Source: a virus. Taken from it: a stretch of DNA of 38,728 nt. This document shows, piece after piece, positions 31,536 through 38,431 of this stretch. The notes under the pieces are model-generated. The model had not been told where the DNA came from. It made no database searches and saw nothing but the letters and a program-made list of their open reading frames with translations. Numbering within the stretch: position 1 is the first letter of the stretch; every line of letters starts with the position of its first letter. The position numbers and the translations under genes are program-made. The stretch spans positions 1 through 38,728 of IMG/VR virus record IMGVR_UViG_3300013118_000685, one strand, 5' to 3'.

Positions 31536-33430
31536 CACGGGACCTCCGACGGGTCGGTCTGCCAGTACTGCCACGTCAGCGAGTCGGCGCGGGACTTGTA
31601 CAGGGCGATGATGTCGCGGTAGGTGACGCCGACAGCGAAGTCGCCGCGGGCCACGAGGTGCCGGGCGAACGCCTCGTAGTTGACCAGCGACCACCCGGTC
31701 TCAGGGTCCTGGTCGTGCTGGTGGTCGAGGGTGATGGTCGGCTCGTTCCTGATCCACGAGCAGTTGATGGCCATCGACAGGTCGCAGTCATTGGACCCGA
31801 CGTAGTCGTAGATGTGGTTCTGCAGGGACTCCATCACAGCCTCGACGGTGTTGTCGTTGTCGCTCCACTCGTGCGGCAGCATGGACGACGTCGAGAAATA
31901 GGGCGTGGCCATGATCGAGATGGTTTCCTGGTCGGCGAAGTCGAGCCAGAGCATGTCCGAGTCGGTGTCGTTGCCGTGGACGTCGCCGTAGCCGCCGCCG
32001 GGATAGACGCCGCCGAAGTGGTTGCCGGACGCCGCCCGCACGGCCTCGTAGCCGAGGGCGTATGCCACCTGCTCGGTCAGCAGGTCGTAGGACCCATTCG
32101 ACCATGCGGCCGTGGACATGATCTCGAGCGAGTCGGCCTTGTTGATGCCGGGCATCTTGTCGAGCGTCATGTCCCGCGACAGCGTCGCGATGATCGTCGC
32201 CTCGTCTTCGTTGGCGAGGAAGAGGTGTTCCCAGCCGTGCTGCGCGATCTCGTGCCCCTTGTTGTGCAGCTCGACGAGGTCCGCTCCGGTCAGCCGGCCG
32301 GAGTTGTTGATCCAGTCGCCATTGATGAACGCGGTCATGCGCCCGCCGCCGACGCGCTCGATGATCTCGGCGTAGTCCAGGTTGTCGTTGAAGCCATCAT
32401 CGGTCGTCGGCGACCACGCGAAGGGCTTGTTGAAGAAGAGGCCCTTGGCGTGTCGCCTCGAGTTGGTGCGCAGCTTGACGATCAGGGACGGGCATGCGTC
32501 CGGGCGGGCCGCGCCCCCGCTGCCGCAGTGCAGCCGGAAGTTGGTGTAGGGGGTGCCGCAGAACCCTATGATCCAGAACCCGGAGTTGCAGATCCCGCGC
32601 TTCTGGCGGAAGTCGACGTAGTACTGGAGCATGCGCTTGCAGTCGATCGAGACCTCCTGCTCGCCGGAGACGGTCTCGCCGTTGAGGGCCGGCTCAGACG
32701 GGATGCCCCACTTACCCATGCCGCCCTGGTTGTAGGCCTTCGAGCGCCATGTGAAGGGCAGAGCCCACTCGGTCTCGAGCGTGGCGTCCGCGTAGTTCCA
32801 GTCGACGTCCGCGGAGAGGGATGCGTAGTTCGCGGCCCGCAGCCCGGCGGTGCCGTTGGGGGTCCACGCCTCGTCGACCTTGAAGGTATCCAGCACGGCG
32901 TAGAGGCCGGTGTAGCGGTCGTCGAGGTAGTTGGCCCCGGTGAAGTGCGGGGTCCCGGTATCGAACTTCACGTTGAGCCAGGCTTCGAGGATCTCGATGT
33001 TGGGGTTGCCGGCCACCTCGTCGATCAGCTTGTCGATATCCCACCAGACGGCGGCGGCGAAGGGGATACCGGACGATCCGCCACCGGGGGTGAGGTGGGG
33101 CTTCAGGTACATGCGGCCCCAGTCGTCGTTGTAGTTGCGGTCCTTGGCAGTGAAGTTGACGATGAAGTGCCTGAAGACATCGCCGTCGAGACCGTCGTAG
33201 GTGTAGTCGAGGTCGTCGGCGGTGTAGCTCAGGGTGTTGGGGAAGAAGAAGTCACCGTAGTGGCCGCCGAACCCGACGACGATGGTGTCGGACGGGGCCT
33301 CGCCGGCGGACTTGAGGTTGCCACCCCTGTTGCCGGACGCGTCGGGGTCGTTGAACGAGCCGAGGATCTGGGCGCCGGCGGTGAGCGCGGTGGCCGAGAG
33401 CAGGGCGATCAACAGGAGCAGGCGCCTCAT
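31532..33430 (-). CDS. Exported polysaccharide deacetylase (NodB-type), 632 aa
   Basis: A 632-aa protein with a strong signal peptide (MRRLLLLIALLSATALTAGA, cleaved near residue 20). Residues 40-325 are beta-rich and may be a carbohydrate-binding sandwich, with a DNRLRE-like look in the stretch ending SLIVKLRT. The NodB catalytic domain starts near residue 340: PTTDDG supplies the metal- and base-type aspartates (344, 345), then HGWEH (398-402) supplies the two metal-binding histidines. Such enzymes remove acetyl or N-acetyl groups from peptidoglycan, chitin-like chains or capsule. It begins with an ATGA overlap and sits inside the terminase operon. A signal peptide is rare for a phage late gene. 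Substrate unknown. Confidence 0.82.
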   Translation of the reverse strand: MRRLLLLIALLSATALTAGAQILGSFNDPDASGNRGGNLKSAGEAPSDTIVVGFGGHYGDFFFPNTLSYTADDLDYTYDGLDGDVFRHFIVNFTAKDRNYNDDWGRMYLKPHLTPGGGSSGIPFAAAVWWDIDKLIDEVAGNPNIEILEAWLNVKFDTGTPHFTGANYLDDRYTGLYAVLDTFKVDEAWTPNGTAGLRAANYASLSADVDWNYADATLETEWALPFTWRSKAYNQGGMGKWGIPSEPALNGETVSGEQEVSIDCKRMLQYYVDFRQKRGICNSGFWIIGFCGTPYTNFRLHCGSGGAARPDACPSLIVKLRTNSRRHAKGLFFNKPFAWSPTTDDGFNDNLDYAEIIERVGGGRMTAFINGDWINNSGRLTGADLVELHNKGHEIAQHGWEHLFLANEDEATIIATLSRDMTLDKMPGINKADSLEIMSTAAWSNGSYDLLTEQVAYALGYEAVRAASGNHFGGVYPGGGYGDVHGNDTDSDMLWLDFADQETISIMATPYFSTSSMLPHEWSDNDNTVEAVMESLQNHIYDYVGSNDCDLSMAINCSWIRNEPTITLDHQHDQDPETGWSLVNYEAFARHLVARGDFAVGVTYRDIIALYKSRADSLTWQYWQTDPSEVPW

Positions 33431-33885
33431 TCGTACATCACCGTACCCTTGCCCGCGGAGAAGTAGATGGTGTCCACCTTGCGGCCGATGTAATAGCGGG
33501 CGGTCTGGCCGGGGGACAGGGTGCTGACGGAGTCGCCGCGGAAGGTGACGAACGCGGGCATCTTGTACAGGGTGTCCGGGTCGGTCGTGGTGTACAGGTC
33601 CCAGAAGGAGAAGACGAGGTCTTCGCTGGAGTCGCTCGAGCAACCGATGTAGGCGACCTGGTACGGCGTGATGGTGGTGTCCGGGTCGACGGTGGACATG
33701 CCCGCCTTGTGGAGGATCGCGTACTCCAAGGAGCAGCTCTGGGAGTTGTACTGGTCCTCGAACGCGCCGTTGCAGACGTGGTTGACGGCGGTGGACTGGG
33801 CGTCGATGGGGATGGACACGGTGCCGGCGGCGGCGGGCGCGGCCAGCAGCACGATGAGGGTCAGCAGAGTCAGCAGGGTCTTCAC
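33427..33885 (-). CDS. Exported protein of unknown function coupled to the deacetylase (152 aa)
   Basis: A 152-aa protein with a signal peptide (VKTLLTLLTLIVLLAAPAAA). The mature part is beta-rich with pairs of cysteines (HVCNGAFED, QSCSLEYA, GCSSDSSED) that could form disulfides after export, and ends in ARYYIGRKVDTIYF strands. GTG 33885 is chosen because TAGGAG lies just upstream. Its stop overlaps the deacetylase start as ATGA, so both are made together. Perhaps a partner or adaptor of the deacetylase; no family recognised. Confidence 0.75.
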   Translation of the reverse strand: MKTLLTLLTLIVLLAAPAAAGTVSIPIDAQSTAVNHVCNGAFEDQYNSQSCSLEYAILHKAGMSTVDPDTTITPYQVAYIGCSSDSSEDLVFSFWDLYTTTDPDTLYKMPAFVTFRGDSVSTLSPGQTARYYIGRKVDTIYFSAGKGTVMYE

Positions 33886-33893
33886 GTCAGCTC

Positions 33894-34070
33894 CTATCGG
33901 TAGATGGTCTTCACGTCGCCCCAGCACATTTCCTCGGGCGGCTGAACTCCGGTGGTGGTCTCGGTGGCCTCTCTGAGCGCGTCGGCGATCAGCTCGTCGA
34001 GCTTCGCCCGGTCGACCATGAACTTGTCGCCGGCCACGTCGATGACCTCAAGTCCGGCCAGCGGCTTCAA
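33894..34070 (-). CDS. Small protein between terminase small subunit and exported pair (58 aa)
   Basis: A 58-aa ORF starts with TTG 34070 overlapping the stop of the preceding gene (TTGA) and ends at 33894, where the ribosome-binding site of the next gene begins. The product has VIDVAGDKFMVDRAKLDELI and an ordinary codon bias, then a Thr-rich linker and a short tail with MCWGDVKTIYR. GGGGG seven bases upstream may act as ribosome-binding site. Size, frame and coupling support a real gene; function unknown. Confidence 0.55.
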   Translation of the reverse strand: MKPLAGLEVIDVAGDKFMVDRAKLDELIADALREATETTTGVQPPEEMCWGDVKTIYR

Positions 34071-34591
34071 GGCTTGACCCCCAGGTCCCCGGCGATCTCG
34101 GCGAAGCCGGCGAGGATCTTCTCGCGGGTGGCGGCGTCACAGTACTTGTCCACCTGGTTCAGGAGCTGGGTGATCAGGTCCTGCGCGGAGTCGACGGTGA
34201 TGGTCACGCGCTCCTGGTATACCCCGTCGAGCTTCGCGGCGTCCTTGTCGAGGTCCGCGGCGATCTTCAGGTAGCGGGGGTCCTCGAAGTAGACGGTGTG
34301 GCCGCACTCGGGGCAGTCCTTGCCCAACTGCTTCCCGCTCATGGCCGCCTCACGCAGGCCGCGGTTGCGCCGGACGTAGGTCTCCCGGGCCGACTCGATC
34401 GCGTCGAGCTGCTCGAGCTCCTGCCACTTCGATCTGATGTGGGTGATGTCGCCTTGGATGGTCTTCAGGGCGGCGGCATCCTCGCCCCAGCGGTCCAAGA
34501 CCGCCTTGTGGATCTCCCGCGCAGCCGCGCCGGCAGCGTACATCTCCGCCACCAACGCCCTCCGCGCAGCGACCGCAGGACCTGTACCCAT
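34067..34591 (-). CDS. Putative terminase small subunit (174 aa)
   Basis: A 174-aa helical protein as the first protein-coding gene of the late block, where small terminases usually lie. The N-terminal 45 residues look like a helix-turn-helix DNA-binding segment (RRALVAEMYAAGAAAREIHKAV). A CPECGHTVYFEDPRYLKIAADLDKDAAKL segment follows near residues 93-121, with a CxxC pair, and a helical oligomerisation region closes it. It would recognise phage DNA and stimulate the large subunit. GGAGGAG precedes ATG 34591. The assignment rests on position and pattern. Confidence 0.62.
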   Translation of the reverse strand: MGTGPAVAARRALVAEMYAAGAAAREIHKAVLDRWGEDAAALKTIQGDITHIRSKWQELEQLDAIESARETYVRRNRGLREAAMSGKQLGKDCPECGHTVYFEDPRYLKIAADLDKDAAKLDGVYQERVTITVDSAQDLITQLLNQVDKYCDAATREKILAGFAEIAGDLGVKP

Positions 34592-34685
34592 CGCTCCTCC
34601 TGAGCCTCAGGGGTGGTGTCAGGGCCTCAAGGGGTCGACGTTGCCGGGGCAGATGGCCCAGCTCTATCCGCTCGAGACCCCAACC

Positions 34686-34760
34686 TGGTGGTGGGGGCGG
34701 GAATCGAACCCGCGGAGCCGTGGTTATGAGCCACGGTGGGAAGCCAGCATCCTCCCCACT
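34686..34760 (-). tRNA. tRNA with CAU anticodon (Met or Ile2 type), with encoded CCA
   Basis: The - strand folds as a tRNA. Acceptor strand AGTGGGG (34760-34754) pairs with CCCCACC (34696-34690). The anticodon stem is CGTGG/CCACG with loop CTCATAA, so the anticodon is CAT. The T arm is GCGGG-TTCGATT-CCCGC, and A plus CCA is encoded at 34689-34686. The first pair is A-C, a mismatch, and the D arm is short (GGA/TCC only). It could be an initiator-like, elongator Met or lysidine-type Ile tRNA. It precedes the small terminase in the late operon. Confidence 0.8.
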
Positions 34761-34786
34761 ACGATACCTTGGTCGCCTACCCATAC

Positions 34787-34815
34787 GATCTAGCACATCG
34801 AAACCCACCTGTCAA
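34787..34815 (-). promoter_or_regulatory. Candidate late promoter
   Basis: On the - strand a perfect TTGACA (34815-34810) is followed after 17 bases by TGC-TAGATC (-10 at 34792-34787, with extended TG). It lies about 27 bases upstream of the tRNA, so it would transcribe tRNA, terminase and the rest of the late block. The -10 is weak (3/6), so an activator may help. Confidence 0.55.
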
Positions 34816-35267
34816 CCCCCCTCCCCCTCTGAAAAGACAAGTAAAGACAAGGACGGTTGAGAAGATGTCAGATCTCGGCTGACACTGAGAGACATATACC
34901 CGTTATATCCCCATGTGTGGATAGGTGATATGGGCGGGGGTACTCTCTCCCCACCCCCCCTGCGCCAGCCGCGGGGTTCCTTTGTGTACCTGGGGACACA
35001 CTGTGGTGAAAGTTCACACTGTCACTGTAGTGATATGGCACACTGTCACATGTGAAGATTCGCCACGCCAGAATGTCACACTCGAGGTGAAAACGCACAC
35101 CCTGGAGAAAAGATGTCAAATCGACGGTTTATTTTGTCAACAGGCCCGTCCCGGCATGGCGATTGCGCTATCTATCTCCCCATTCTCTTCTCTTCACTTC
35201 AGTGTTAAACCGCGACAAACTGTAAAGTTTGGTTTGACAGTGTCAATATATATAGTGTAGGTTGACA
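34810..35267. promoter_or_regulatory. TGTCA-repeat control region (operator cluster or origin candidate)
   Basis: In this gene-free stretch TGTCA or TGACA occurs 11 times: starts at 34810, 34866, 34880, 35020, 35044, 35074, 35114, 35135, 35235, 35241 and 35263. About one is expected by chance. CACACTGTCAC is repeated exactly at 35015-35025 and 35039-35049, and CACACTGT also at 34997. The DNA is more AT-rich than its surroundings and divides the two transcription blocks. It is best read as a repressor operator cluster or replication origin; which one is not visible. Confidence 0.6.
35229..35256 (+). promoter_or_regulatory. Early promoter with palindromic operator in the spacer
   Basis: TTGGTT (35229-35234), 16 bp, TATAGT (35251-35256) forms a possible promoter for the GP88-like gene. 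The spacer holds a perfect 13-bp palindrome, TTGACAGTGTCAA (35234-35246), where a dimeric repressor would block RNA polymerase. Another half-site-like TTGACAGG is at 35262-35269. Confidence 0.5.
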
Positions 35268-35285
35268 GGGTAGCGAAAGGGACAC

Positions 35286-35302
35286 GGCGCCGGACGGGCG
35301 CC
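35286..35302 (+). promoter_or_regulatory. GGCGCC hairpin and double CGAAAGGG leader
   Basis: GGCGCC (35286-35291) pairs with GGCGCC (35297-35302) around a 5-base loop, in the leader of the GP88-like gene. It is flanked by CGAAAGGG at 35274-35281 and at 35307-35314; the second is the ribosome-binding site of that gene. Confidence 0.4.
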
Positions 35303-35322
35303 ACAACGAAAGGGTAAGACCT

Positions 35323-35994
35323 ATGAATAAGCGAACCGCGAAGATTGCCACGGGCGGACTGGGAAACGCTAGTAAAGTCGGCCGGACTTTCAACCTTCCC
35401 GCTGTTACGTCGTGTCCGACGGGTGGGCAGCTACGGACCGTTGACGGGTCGGTCTGTGCCGACTGCTATGCTTGCAAGGGGCGTTGTGCAATGTCCAACG
35501 TGCAACGGGCGTGGAACAACAATCTCGAGTTGGCCAGACTGGCCACGACGGACCCGGACGCCCGTAGGGTATGGGTGGACGCTATGGTTTACCAAATCGG
35601 CGGACTGGACTATTTCCGGTGGCACAGTAGCGGAGACCTATTCTCACAAGCGTATGCCGATATGGTGGCGGACGTGATACGGCGGACGCCCGACGTCATG
35701 CACTGGGTACCGACAAAGGAACGGAACAAGGTTAGCACGTTTGCCGAATTGCCCAACGTCCGGGTCCGACTGTCGGCCGCTATGGTGGACGACTTGCCGA
35801 TAGGGTCGGACGGGTCGGCCGTCGGGTCCGACTTGGAGTCGGTCGAGGACTTGGCGTGGCAAGCTGGCAATGGTTCCGTGGTGTGTCCCGCTACCTTGCC
35901 GACGGATCATCCGGACCACGTTGACGGGTGTGCGTCCGGGTGTCGTGCTTGTTGGTCGCACGACGTGCCGACGGTTGTCTACATCAAACACTAG
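35323..35994 (+). CDS. GP88-like cysteine-rich protein (223 aa)
   Basis: A 223-aa protein resembling the phage Gene product 88 family. It has an N-terminal GNASKVGRTFNLPAVTSCPTGG, then CADCYACKGRC (Cys 45, 48, 51, 55), the hallmark FRWHSSGDLFS near residue 98, and a C-terminal cluster VCPAT...GCASGCRACW (Cys 188, 203, 207, 210). The cysteines suggest bound zinc or an iron-sulfur centre. The family is of unknown function. Codon choice (CGG, GGG, TTG, CAA, TGT, GCT) differs from all neighbours, so the gene seems recently acquired. Leader CGAAAGGG at 35307 matches other early units. Confidence 0.78.
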   Translation: MNKRTAKIATGGLGNASKVGRTFNLPAVTSCPTGGQLRTVDGSVCADCYACKGRCAMSNVQRAWNNNLELARLATTDPDARRVWVDAMVYQIGGLDYFRWHSSGDLFSQAYADMVADVIRRTPDVMHWVPTKERNKVSTFAELPNVRVRLSAAMVDDLPIGSDGSAVGSDLESVEDLAWQAGNGSVVCPATLPTDHPDHVDGCASGCRACWSHDVPTVVYIKH

Positions 35995-36420
35995 CGTTGA
36001 AACGTCCGGGCGTCGTGGTGGCGTCCGGACGTCGCATGTCGGTCCGTGGTGGGCATGCCTGAAGAGACGGCCACGGACACTTTCAAACCCTGCGGGAAGG
36101 GGACCACGGCCACGACGGAAAAAAAAATCGGCCACACCACGGCCGGACATGCTACCACGCTACCACGCCACCACGGCCACGGACGCACACGGTAGGCGCC
36201 ACGACGGACCCGGACCACGGACCCGGACGGACGTCTATGCGCCTTGTGTGCGCCTTTCCAGACTGCCACGACGCCACCACGACGGACCGACCCGGACCAC
36301 GGACCACGGCCACGACGGACCCGGACCACGCCACCACGGCCGGACCCGGACCCGACGGCCGGACCCGGAAACCCGGAGACCGCCCCCCTTGAGTTCAAAT
36401 CCAAGCTTGAGGCCCGGAAG
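35995..36420. repeat. Low-complexity CCACGACGGACC-type repeat tract, non-coding
   Basis: About 425 bases after the GP88-like gene, built of recurring words such as CCACGACGGA, GACCCGGACCACGG, CCACCACGG and GGCCGGACCCGG. Open frames exist on both strands, but their products are simple Arg/Pro/Thr or Gly/Val/Arg strings, so I call no gene. The - strand has several GGG runs. Its composition matches the preceding foreign gene more than the rest of the phage. Confidence 0.55.
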
Positions 36421-36440
36421 GTAGGCTAAAAACCCGATTT

Positions 36441-36458
36441 CCTGGGGAATTTTCAGGG
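36441..36458 (+). promoter_or_regulatory. GGGAATTTT hairpin upstream of the early promoter
   Basis: CCTG (36441-36444) pairs with CAGG (36454-36457) around a loop with GGGAATTTT; two G-U pairs may extend it. It lies just before the promoter at 36476. The same core is in hairpins at 1706-1723 and 37902-37916. Confidence 0.35.
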
Positions 36459-36475
36459 ATTTTGTAAACCGACAC

Positions 36476-36504
36476 TTGACAGGCTGTAAACCAGCATTTA
36501 ACAT
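36476..36504 (+). promoter_or_regulatory. Early promoter (sigma-70 like)
   Basis: TTGACA (36476-36481), 17 bp, TAACAT (36499-36504; 4 of 6 -10 bases) gives a good promoter 34 bases before the next start codon. TGTAAACC is repeated at 36463-36470 and 36485-36492. The -35 belongs to a TTGACAGG word shared with 35262 and with the late promoter at 34815, so one protein may act on all of them. Confidence 0.7.
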
Positions 36505-36537
36505 GGTCTCAAGGGCAAACTCAACGAAAGGGATACC

Positions 36538-37206
36538 ATGAACGACGAACTGATGAGGCAGTACCCCCGACGCTACGGCGAATGCCTGTACGCTTGGGAG
36601 GATCGACTGGAGCAGGCCGCGACCGCTCTGGTGGCCTACGACCCCGCCGCTCTGCTGGGGCGGTGGGTCCGGATCACGGGCGACGACTACCACGGCAGCG
36701 TCGGCATCGTCATCCGCGCCACGGCCGACCCCGGCACCGTCCGGACCTGCATCTACAACCGATTCGACTGGGAGACCCGCCGCGAGGTCGATCACGTCTA
36801 CGCCGACTCGCCCCTGAGCGAGTTGACCGTCACCATCGGCGAGGCGGGCAACCACGTCCCCGTCAATTCCTGCGACGTCGAGATCACCGACGCCCCGCTG
36901 GTGGACATGTACGCCGTGACCACCCGCCGCAACGTCACCCGCTACCTCTGGGAGCGTGACCACGAGAAGGCCATGACCAAGGCCCGACTGGTCATCCTCG
37001 CCGCCGCCGACCTCGTCGAGGCCCGCGAGACCCGCGACACCGCCCCCGGAGCCGACGCATGGAAGGACGCCGACGAAGAGGTCCGCGCCATCATGGAGCG
37101 GATCGAACGCCTCGCCGAAGACGCCGTCAAATGGATGCGCGTCGCCGCCCGCCGCCAGCGGGACATGGACGCCGCCGCCCGCAAGTATGAGGAGGTCGTG
37201 CGATGA
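36538..37206 (+). CDS. Early protein of unknown function (222 aa)
   Basis: A 222-aa protein, first gene of the early unit behind the promoter at 36476, with leader CGAAAGGG at 36525-36532. Residues 40-95 look like a small SH3-like or KOW-like barrel (LLGRWVRITGDDYHGSVGIVI), and residues 135-222 form a long charged coiled coil (EEVRAIMERIERLAEDAVKW). No family recognised. Its stop overlaps the next start (ATGA). Confidence 0.75.
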   Translation: MNDELMRQYPRRYGECLYAWEDRLEQAATALVAYDPAALLGRWVRITGDDYHGSVGIVIRATADPGTVRTCIYNRFDWETRREVDHVYADSPLSELTVTIGEAGNHVPVNSCDVEITDAPLVDMYAVTTRRNVTRYLWERDHEKAMTKARLVILAAADLVEARETRDTAPGADAWKDADEEVRAIMERIERLAEDAVKWMRVAARRQRDMDAAARKYEEVVR

Positions 37207-37499
37207 ACGGACCCATCGACCTGCGCACCTTCCGCGCCCACGGCCGCGCCGTCGTCAACCCCGCCCGATTCACCGAAATCACCGGATGCGAGATGGAGCC
37301 GGACGTGATAGGCGCGATGATCTACCCACAGGGGTTTTTTATCGAAGTCATGCGGGAACTCTGCCCGTACCGCTTCCACGTCTGCGTCGGCAACGAGACG
37401 GACGTGTTCGCCGACCTGCACGAGGCTGAGGCCTTCCTGTACGAGGGGGCCGTGGCCATGGCGGGCGACGACCTGCAAGTCGAGGAGGTCGCACGATGA
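37203..37499 (+). CDS. Early protein of unknown function (98 aa)
   Basis: A 98-aa mixed alpha/beta protein with FTEITGCEMEPDVIGAMIY and FFIEVMRELCPYRFHVC, ending in an acidic helix. Coupled by ATGA overlap on both ends, with GAGG upstream of its start. No motif recognised. Confidence 0.7.
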   Translation: MNGPIDLRTFRAHGRAVVNPARFTEITGCEMEPDVIGAMIYPQGFFIEVMRELCPYRFHVCVGNETDVFADLHEAEAFLYEGAVAMAGDDLQVEEVAR

Positions 37500-37660
37500 C
37501 GGAGTACAAGGTCACCATCACCCGGACCGTCACCTATACGGGCTACGTCGAGGCGGACGACTACGACGCCGCGCTGGACGCCGCCCACACCATGGACATC
37601 AGCAAGATGGAAGTGGACGACTACGAGACCGACGACGTCGAAGTCGAAGAGGAGGACTGA
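37496..37660 (+). CDS. Small acidic early protein (54 aa)
   Basis: A 54-aa ORF starting with ATG 37496 overlapping the previous stop (ATGA), with GAGGAGG ten bases before. The product starts TEYKVTITRTVTYTGYVEA (two clear strands), then a helix and a highly acidic tail (DDYETDDVEVEEED). Such small acidic proteins often mimic DNA or bind host proteins; that is only a possibility here. Confidence 0.65.
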   Translation: MTEYKVTITRTVTYTGYVEADDYDAALDAAHTMDISKMEVDDYETDDVEVEEED

Positions 37661-37662
37661 CC

Positions 37663-37884
37663 ATGAAGACCGCGACCATCTATTTCCTCGACGGCTGGGG
37701 ATCGTCCAGCGTGACGTGCAAGGCTGACAACATCGCCAACGCATGCGGCTACCTGATCGCCGACCACCCCAAGGCGGAGCCGCTGTTGATCAAGCTGCGC
37801 CACGACAACGGCAGCGTCTTCGAGACCACCGTGATGACCTTCGACGAGGTCGTCCGGAAGGTGCGCAACTGGCTGGCCCGGTAG
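37663..37884 (+). CDS. Small early protein (73 aa)
   Basis: A 73-aa alpha/beta protein two bases after the previous stop, with GGAGG just before. It has KTATIYFLDGWGSSSV (strand-turn-strand), a helix NIANACGYLIADHP, a second strand pair and a C-terminal basic helix FDEVVRKVRNWLAR. No family recognised. Confidence 0.7.
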   Translation: MKTATIYFLDGWGSSSVTCKADNIANACGYLIADHPKAEPLLIKLRHDNGSVFETTVMTFDEVVRKVRNWLAR

Positions 37885-37899
37885 GCTGGCCAATCAACC

Positions 37900-37918
37900 G
37901 TCGGGAATTTTTCCCGGC
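37900..37918 (+). promoter_or_regulatory. GGGAATTTTTCCC hairpin
   Basis: GTCGGGAA (37900-37907) pairs with TTCCCGGC (37911-37918), eight pairs including one G-U, with a 3-base loop of T. It lies 18 bases before ATG 37937 and just before the CGAAAGGG leader. It could be a short terminator of the preceding unit or a translation-control hairpin. Confidence 0.5.
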
Positions 37919-37936
37919 ACCACGAAAGGGTAAACC

Positions 37937-38419
37937 ATGGACCGCAAGACTTGCATCACCGTCAACGACGAGATCTGTGCCGCCATCGCCGACATCCTCG
38001 ACCGCCACAACCTGACCCTCGCCAAGCGCAGCGGGACCTACGGCCCGGAGGGGGCCACGCTGCGGCTGACCTTGGAACACAAGATGGCCGACGGCGAGGT
38101 CAACCCGGTCGCCCGCGACCGCTGGATCAACGCCCAGTTCGCGATCGACGAGACCGACCTCCCGTTCAACGTCCGCCGCGACGCCCACGCCAGCGACGAC
38201 GAGGACGCCATGGGCAAGGCCATCGCCAAGGCCCGCGAGGCGTGGGTCCCCGCCATCGGGAAGTCCTTCCAGTACGACAGCGAGGAGTGGCGCATGGACG
38301 GCTGGAACAATCGCGCCCCGAAGTACCCCGTGAAGGTCACGCGCCTGAGCGACCGGAGCAGCCGCAAGATGGGCGTCCGCTACGCCCTGAACATCATCAT
38401 GAACGGCGAGGAGATCTGA
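37937..38419 (+). CDS. Early protein of unknown function (160 aa)
   Basis: A 160-aa alpha/beta protein with its own CGAAAGGG ribosome-binding leader (37923-37930). Sequence features: an N-terminal helix NDEICAAIADILDRHN, a strand with ATLRLTLEHKM, an acidic loop DASDDED-like region near residue 85, and a final strand pair RYALNIIMN. No family recognised. A GGGGACC/GGTCCCC hairpin follows its stop. Confidence 0.72.
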   Translation: MDRKTCITVNDEICAAIADILDRHNLTLAKRSGTYGPEGATLRLTLEHKMADGEVNPVARDRWINAQFAIDETDLPFNVRRDAHASDDEDAMGKAIAKAREAWVPAIGKSFQYDSEEWRMDGWNNRAPKYPVKVTRLSDRSSRKMGVRYALNIIMNGEEI

Positions 38420-38431
38420 TCGTCGAAACGG

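Noticed and set aside
31517-33466. 649-aa + strand reading frame antisense to the deacetylase gene
   Set aside because: A Val/Gly/Asp-rich translation without motifs; long antisense frames are usual in GC-rich phage DNA, and the opposite strand has a clear signal peptide and NodB motifs.
36150-36370. CRISPR-like array in the repetitive tract
   Set aside because: Repeated words are short, overlapping and unevenly spaced; there is no constant repeat with unique spacers and no cas gene.
35870-36424. 184-aa + strand frame over the repeat tract
   Set aside because: It overlaps the end of the GP88-like gene and encodes simple Arg/Pro/Thr strings, so composition rather than selection explains it.
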